The notes under the pieces were generated by a model, which made no database searches, was not told the DNA's origin, and saw only the letters and a program-made list of their open reading frames with translations. Below are positions 50,241-53,393 of a stretch of 53,393 nucleotides of DNA, piece after piece. Position numbers and translations under genes: made by a program. Each line of letters begins with the position of its first letter. Position 1 is the first letter of the stretch. The stretch covers positions 1 to 53,393 of the forward strand of contig JASJCB010000081.1 in assembly GCA_030066195.1 (NCBI GenBank). Reading direction: 5' to 3'. This DNA comes from Acidobacteriota bacterium. Its GTDB lineage: Bacteria > Acidobacteriota > Holophagae > Acanthopleuribacterales > Acanthopleuribacteraceae.

Positions 50241-50247
50241 CCGTCGT

Positions 50248-50601
50248 TTGTCACCCACTTTAATAGGCGTTGTAGGCATTACCATTGCGGCATGTTCCCT
50301 GGGCGTCGCTGTATACAACATATGGCTGTCCCATTTCAGGAAGAAGGAACCGGAACGAATCGAAGAACCGCCGGCGGAAGCTCCGGCCGACGAGGGCTCG
50401 TTCGGTCCCGATCACCCCAATGTGGCGGTTGACCTCAACAACCTGGCGCAATTGCTGAAGGCCACCAACCGCCTGGCTGAGGCCGAGCCCCTGATACGCC
50501 GTGCGCTTGCCATTTTCGAAGCGAGTTTGGGCAAAACGCATCCCAATACGATCGGTGTACGTCGCAATCTGGAGATCTTGCTTCAGGAAATGAAGGGTTG
50601 A
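50248..50601 (+). CDS. Small membrane-anchored TPR protein
   Basis: About 117 residues from TTG 50248. An N-terminal hydrophobic helix (LIGVVGITIAACSLGVAVYN) acts as anchor. A short acidic, proline-rich linker follows, then one complete and one partial tetratricopeptide repeat of the kinesin-light-chain type (GPDHPNVAVDLNNLAQLL, AEAEPLIRRALAI, LGKTHPNTIGVRRNLEILL). Such repeats normally come in longer arrays, so this may be the surviving tail of a larger TPR protein joined to a new anchor. A further in-frame ATG at 50164 would add repeat-derived residues and is less likely. Confidence 0.6.
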   Translation: MSPTLIGVVGITIAACSLGVAVYNIWLSHFRKKEPERIEEPPAEAPADEGSFGPDHPNVAVDLNNLAQLLKATNRLAEAEPLIRRALAIFEASLGKTHPNTIGVRRNLEILLQEMKG

Positions 50602-50831
50602 CGGTACATCGCTCGGCCGGCGGGAATCCTTCCGTCCGCCTGGGCGCACACACTTCCGCCATGCATCGCGTGGGAAATACGGGTGCCAAATGTAAAAGGA
50701 AGGTGAAAGCACCGAAGCCAAATAAAAACAAACGCCCCACAAGCAGTCAGCTTATGTGGTGCTCAGTCGCCAGCCGGCTCGAAATTTACAGTCCTGCTCT
50801 TCGATCAACCGTTCGGTTTCCATACATGGAA
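50602..50831. other. Spacer between convergent genes
   Basis: Contains CCTGGGCGCACACA at about 50640, similar to the flank of the dispersed hairpin element but without its stem. No terminator with a U-run is visible. Confidence 0.4.
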
Positions 50832-51659
50832 TCAATAGCCGTTGACCAGGTTCTCGAAGTTCCTGGCGTAGATTTCATCGTCCATGGCTGTTTGGGTTCG
50901 TCTTTCTTCGCGGAACGCTGCTCTTTCGGGGTCATCGAAGAAAGGGCTGTCGATTTTTTTGACAAGGGCGGCCAATCGCTTTTCACTGAGGCGACCCTTT
51001 CCTTGATTCTTGATTTTTTTATAATTCGATATGACGGTTTTTGCCTGGATTAAATGCAGTCGAGGGTTGGCCTCTACCCATTCGATATAATCCTCGTAGG
51101 CCGACACGGCCTCCCCGTAATTACCGATCATGGCTTGAGCATCGGCAAGGGACAAGAGAATGTCCGCATCCTGGTCGATTTTTGGTGTGGTCCCAACAAA
51201 AAAATCTGCCCTCTCGGTATACTCAGTATAAATATCGACCGTTCTTTGCGGATCATCCAGCTTGAACAGAATCCCTTTGAACAAAACCCGGTTTGCCTCG
51301 GCTGAAGTTCCTCGATTATAAAGATTGGCCTGGTCCAAGGCCGTAACGGCACTCTCCAATTCACCAGCTTTCCAAAGTAAACTAGCATACATAAAATATG
51401 CGCTGTCCATAAGAGCTGAAGCTCGACTGCCCTCGATCTTACCTTTTTTGTAGGCCTTCGTTAGTTCCAGGGAAAGCCTGTTGATTTTTTCAAGGGTCCG
51501 AATGGCGTGGTGCAACATTTGGTCTTGACTCAGTCCCTTCAGTGGGCGCTGCAAGGATTGAAAGATATCGTTTTCGAGTTCCTGGATATCTACCTCCTCC
51601 GTGGCGAGGAGTGTGAAAGAAAGGCAGATCAAACTGGAAAGTGTTAACAAGCGGAGCAT
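50832..51659 (-). CDS. Secreted or periplasmic TPR-like helical protein, unknown function
   Basis: A 275-residue protein with a signal peptide (MLRLLTLSSLICLSFTLLA) and a helical body with TPR-like pairs (SAYFMYASLLWKAGELESAV, LSLADAQAMIGNYGEAVSAYEDY). I do not recognise a specific family. GAGAGGT precedes ATG 51659 at good spacing. It is transcribed away from the next gene with a 68-nt gap, same strand, and has markedly lower GC than the kinase genes to the left. The two secreted proteins probably form a small operon together. Confidence 0.75.
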   Translation of the reverse strand: MLRLLTLSSLICLSFTLLATEEVDIQELENDIFQSLQRPLKGLSQDQMLHHAIRTLEKINRLSLELTKAYKKGKIEGSRASALMDSAYFMYASLLWKAGELESAVTALDQANLYNRGTSAEANRVLFKGILFKLDDPQRTVDIYTEYTERADFFVGTTPKIDQDADILLSLADAQAMIGNYGEAVSAYEDYIEWVEANPRLHLIQAKTVISNYKKIKNQGKGRLSEKRLAALVKKIDSPFFDDPERAAFREERRTQTAMDDEIYARNFENLVNGY

Positions 51660-51727
51660 GGTTTACCTCTCTATTGAATACACGTATCGAAAAATTCCGG
51701 GATCAGGGTGTTGTAATAGCCGAAGGC

Positions 51728-52510
51728 TTAATTTAGAACAGTTATGATTTTTTTGTCTTGAAAAATTGCCTGTTGAACAGTATCAAGTCTTTTCACAAGG
51801 TAATCGGAAGCTTTTGTTGCTATCTTGCATCGAAGCCTCTTTAAAGCATCCTTTTGTAAAAATGCAAGAAAGGAAACCAAATCACTTTCCGATAGTTGTC
51901 GGTAGCGATAGAAGGCTTCACTAAGGTCCAAGCCTTGTTCAGCCTTCTTTTTCGCGAAAAATTGGGCCTCAATAAGGGACATGGTCTGTTGTACTTCCAT
52001 CATGCTTGTAGGTACACTTCCGTTTACTTGACTCGCTTGGAGAGTCAGCCTTATGAAAGTCAATGCTTCACACCACATCATCGACATTTCCAAGTAGATC
52101 TGCTTGCAAAGTCTGCGTCTTGATGAAGAAATGGTTTCGAGATACCCTTCAGGAGCTTTTTCCTTGACATTAAGAGAACCTGCTTTAATCTTTTTTCCAG
52201 TATTTGATCGGTAAAAGGAAAGAAGCTCTGCTATGTCCTCGTGAGTCAAACTCTCGCTCAGTGCTTTAACTATGTTTTCTTCCTCAGTGATTTCGACTAT
52301 GTCTTTAAGATAAGATTTCTCTTGCTCATAAGGATGACCATAGCGCTCTACATCGGCCCGTATTTCCTCAGTGGCAAAAGCTAGTCTTTTTGCCGTACCC
52401 GTGAGGTGTAACATCTCTTTAATGATGTCTTTTTTGGAAGATGTGGGAGAGTCGGAGGCTAGAGCGAAACTGCTTATAGAAAACAGTAATACCAGGCGTA
52501 AATCAATCAA
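51728..52510 (-). CDS. Secreted DUF2059-like protein
   Basis: A 260-residue protein starting at TTG 52510, with GGAG 6 nt upstream and a signal peptide ending ALA-S (MIDLRLVLLFSISSFALA). The segment LTHEDIAELLSFYRSNTGKKI matches the pattern of DUF2059 proteins (an acidic helix, then FYxSxxGxK). A second similar segment occurs near the C-terminus (LSESDLVSFLAFLQKDALKRL). Function unknown; DUF2059 proteins are exported. It lies upstream of the TPR-like secreted protein in the same direction. Confidence 0.7.
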   Translation of the reverse strand: MIDLRLVLLFSISSFALASDSPTSSKKDIIKEMLHLTGTAKRLAFATEEIRADVERYGHPYEQEKSYLKDIVEITEEENIVKALSESLTHEDIAELLSFYRSNTGKKIKAGSLNVKEKAPEGYLETISSSRRRLCKQIYLEMSMMWCEALTFIRLTLQASQVNGSVPTSMMEVQQTMSLIEAQFFAKKKAEQGLDLSEAFYRYRQLSESDLVSFLAFLQKDALKRLRCKIATKASDYLVKRLDTVQQAIFQDKKIITVLN

Positions 52511-52763
52511 AAGGCGCTCCAGTCGTGAATTATGCTCAATGAAGGCAGTTTTAAATTAGCAACCCTTCTTTCCCCTGTCAAGCCATATTTGGCCATGCGG
52601 CCCTCTGAAGCAAGCGGCGCTTTTTTGCTATTGTTGCCGACATTCAGACACCAGGCATGGATAAGCGACGGCCCGCTTTTAGACATCGGTTGCGCATCAC
52701 GTTCAGGGCAATCTCGAAAGTTCCCGAGGGCCCGGCGACCCTGACGCCGCCGGACCGTGAGCA
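52511..52763. other. Spacer with no recognisable gene
   Basis: An open frame on the minus strand runs through, but its protein has no family features and its composition is frame-independent. A short AAGC/GCTT hairpin followed by TTTTT (about 52612-52626, + strand) is too weak to call a terminator. Confidence 0.4.
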
Positions 52764-53393
52764 TTATTTATCGGGCTGCGGGGTGAAGCGCAGGTAGGGC
52801 TTGACGCGGGTCACGCCCTTGGGGAACTTTTCCGAAGCCTGTTCATCGGAAAGGGCCGGCACCACGATACAGTCATCGCCGTCCTGCCAGTTGACGGGCG
52901 TCGCCACCTGATGATTCGCCGTCAGTTGCAGGGAGTCCACCACGCGCAGCAACTCGTCGAAGTTACGGCCGGTAGAGGCGGGATAGGTCAAGGTCAGTTT
53001 CACCTTTTTATCGGGCCCGATCACGAATACGGAACGAACGGTCAACTGATCCAGCTCGTTGGGATGGATCATGTCGTACAGGTCGGCAACCGCGTTGTTA
53101 ATATCCGAGATGACGGGGTAGTTTACATTGGTTTCCTGGGTTTCTTCGATGTCTTTGATCCAACCCCTGTGATCTTCCAGGGAATCGACACTAAGAGCCA
53201 GGATCTTGACGCCGCGCTTGTCGAACTCGGGCTTGATCTTGGCCATATAACCCAGTTCGGTAGTGCACACGGGTGTGTAATCCTTGGGGTGCGAGAACAG
53301 AATCCCCCAGGAATCACCCAGCCACTCGTGAAAGTCGATGGGACCCTCGGTGGTTTCCGCTTTAAAATTTGGGGCGATATCACCCAAACGAAT
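52764..53393 (-). CDS. 1-Cys peroxiredoxin (PrxVI type), start beyond window edge
   Basis: Peroxiredoxin of the Prx6 family, which reduces peroxides using a single conserved cysteine. PVCTTELG holds the peroxidatic Cys; FKAETTEGPIDFHEWLGDSWG and ILFSHPKDYTPVC are typical, and the C-terminal extension ending KPYLRFTPQPDK fits PrxVI rather than 2-Cys enzymes. The frame is open to the right edge (IRLGDIAPNF), and family N-termini usually begin a few residues earlier. The true ATG is therefore just outside and the TTG at 53387 is not the start. Confidence 0.93.
   Translation of the reverse strand: MRLGDIAPNFKAETTEGPIDFHEWLGDSWGILFSHPKDYTPVCTTELGYMAKIKPEFDKRGVKILALSVDSLEDHRGWIKDIEETQETNVNYPVISDINNAVADLYDMIHPNELDQLTVRSVFVIGPDKKVKLTLTYPASTGRNFDELLRVVDSLQLTANHQVATPVNWQDGDDCIVVPALSDEQASEKFPKGVTRVKPYLRFTPQPDK

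Larger units (their letters stand above)
49171..50247. other. Gene-poor kilobase with two palindromic repeat families
   Basis: No convincing gene lies here. Short open frames are present on both strands, but they coincide with the repeats and lack good ribosome sites. The stretch holds a 55-nt direct repeat (2.4 copies plus one distant copy), a roughly 42-nt tandem palindrome array and an inverted copy of the first element. The remainder (49730-49889, 49944-50160) shows nothing I recognise. Confidence 0.7.

Noticed and set aside
50598..51053. Plus-strand open frame of 151 codons
   Set aside because: Mostly antisense to the signal-peptide TPR-like gene, no family features.
52507..52764. 85-codon minus-strand open frame between the DUF2059-like gene and the peroxiredoxin
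   Set aside because: No ribosome site, no domain, ends in the next gene's start region.

Overview
The window is dominated by a nonribosomal peptide synthetase (NRPS) operon on the + strand (1 to about 39594), entered from its 5' side in the middle of a gene. It is followed by a block of signalling and housekeeping genes (39856-49170), a repeat-rich intergenic kilobase, and a short stretch of small secreted or membrane proteins ending in a peroxiredoxin. The organism looks like a large-genome Gram-negative bacterium with elaborate signal transduction (beta-propeller hybrid kinase, receiver-Ser/Thr-kinase fusion, SyrD/PvdE-type exporter). Acidobacteriota (Acanthopleuribacter-like) or a myxobacterium-like lineage would fit, but this is a guess from gene content; there is no rRNA or other phylogenetic marker.

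NRPS operon. Four synthetase genes and one tailoring enzyme are packed with ATGA overlaps or short gaps. Gene 1 (partial): ...PCP | Cy-A(Cys, code DLYNLSLIWK) with an oxidase inserted between A8 and A9 - PCP, a thiazole-forming module. Gene 2 (6676 aa): TubC-type docking domain | C-A-PCP-E | C-C'-A(Thr, DFWNIGMVHK)-PCP-E | C-A-PCP-E | C-A-PCP | C. Then a SyrP/TauD-like Fe(II)/2-oxoglutarate oxygenase. Gene 4: C*-A(Asn-like, DATKVGEVGK)-PCP-E-C. Gene 5: C*-A(Asp, DLTKIGHVGK)-PCP-E-TE. A small DUF6817/HD-like protein and a cyclic-peptide-type ABC exporter close the operon. Read collinearly, the in-window part of the product is ...-thiazole(Cys)-D-X(Cys-like)-D-Thr-D-X(acidic pocket)-L-X(Cys-like)-D-Asn-D-Asp, possibly beta-hydroxylated on Asn and/or Asp.

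The most unusual feature is the way modules are cut. At both late protein junctions (gene 2 to gene 4, gene 4 to gene 5) the catalytic C domain lies at the C-terminus of the upstream protein, followed by a Lys/Arg-rich tail. The downstream protein opens with a C-family domain that has lost HHxxxDG and carries an LCAD motif instead. The stereochemical class of each C-terminal C domain (LCL after a PCP without E, DCL after E) matches the donor on the same protein, which supports the C domains working across the junction. The Thr module contains a fused C-C' tandem of similar logic. These C* domains sit directly before the Asn and Asp adenylation domains, and the oxygenase gene lies at the first junction, so they are candidates for an oxygenase-recruiting interface.

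Downstream block. An N-formylglutamate-amidohydrolase-like protein with a strong Shine-Dalgarno; a periplasmic-propeller hybrid histidine kinase with two kinase cores around a receiver; a convergent DNA-3-methyladenine glycosylase I; and a degenerate-receiver/Ser-Thr kinase fusion. About 1 kb without a convincing gene (49171-50247) holds two families of palindromic repeats: a 55-nt unit with a GCACACA-TCC-TGTGTGC hairpin, also dispersed and inverted nearby with a compensatory base-pair change, and a roughly 42-nt tandem array with CAAAGAAT...ATTCTTTG hairpins. The right edge has a small membrane-anchored TPR protein, two AT-richer signal-peptide proteins and a 1-Cys peroxiredoxin cut by the window edge.
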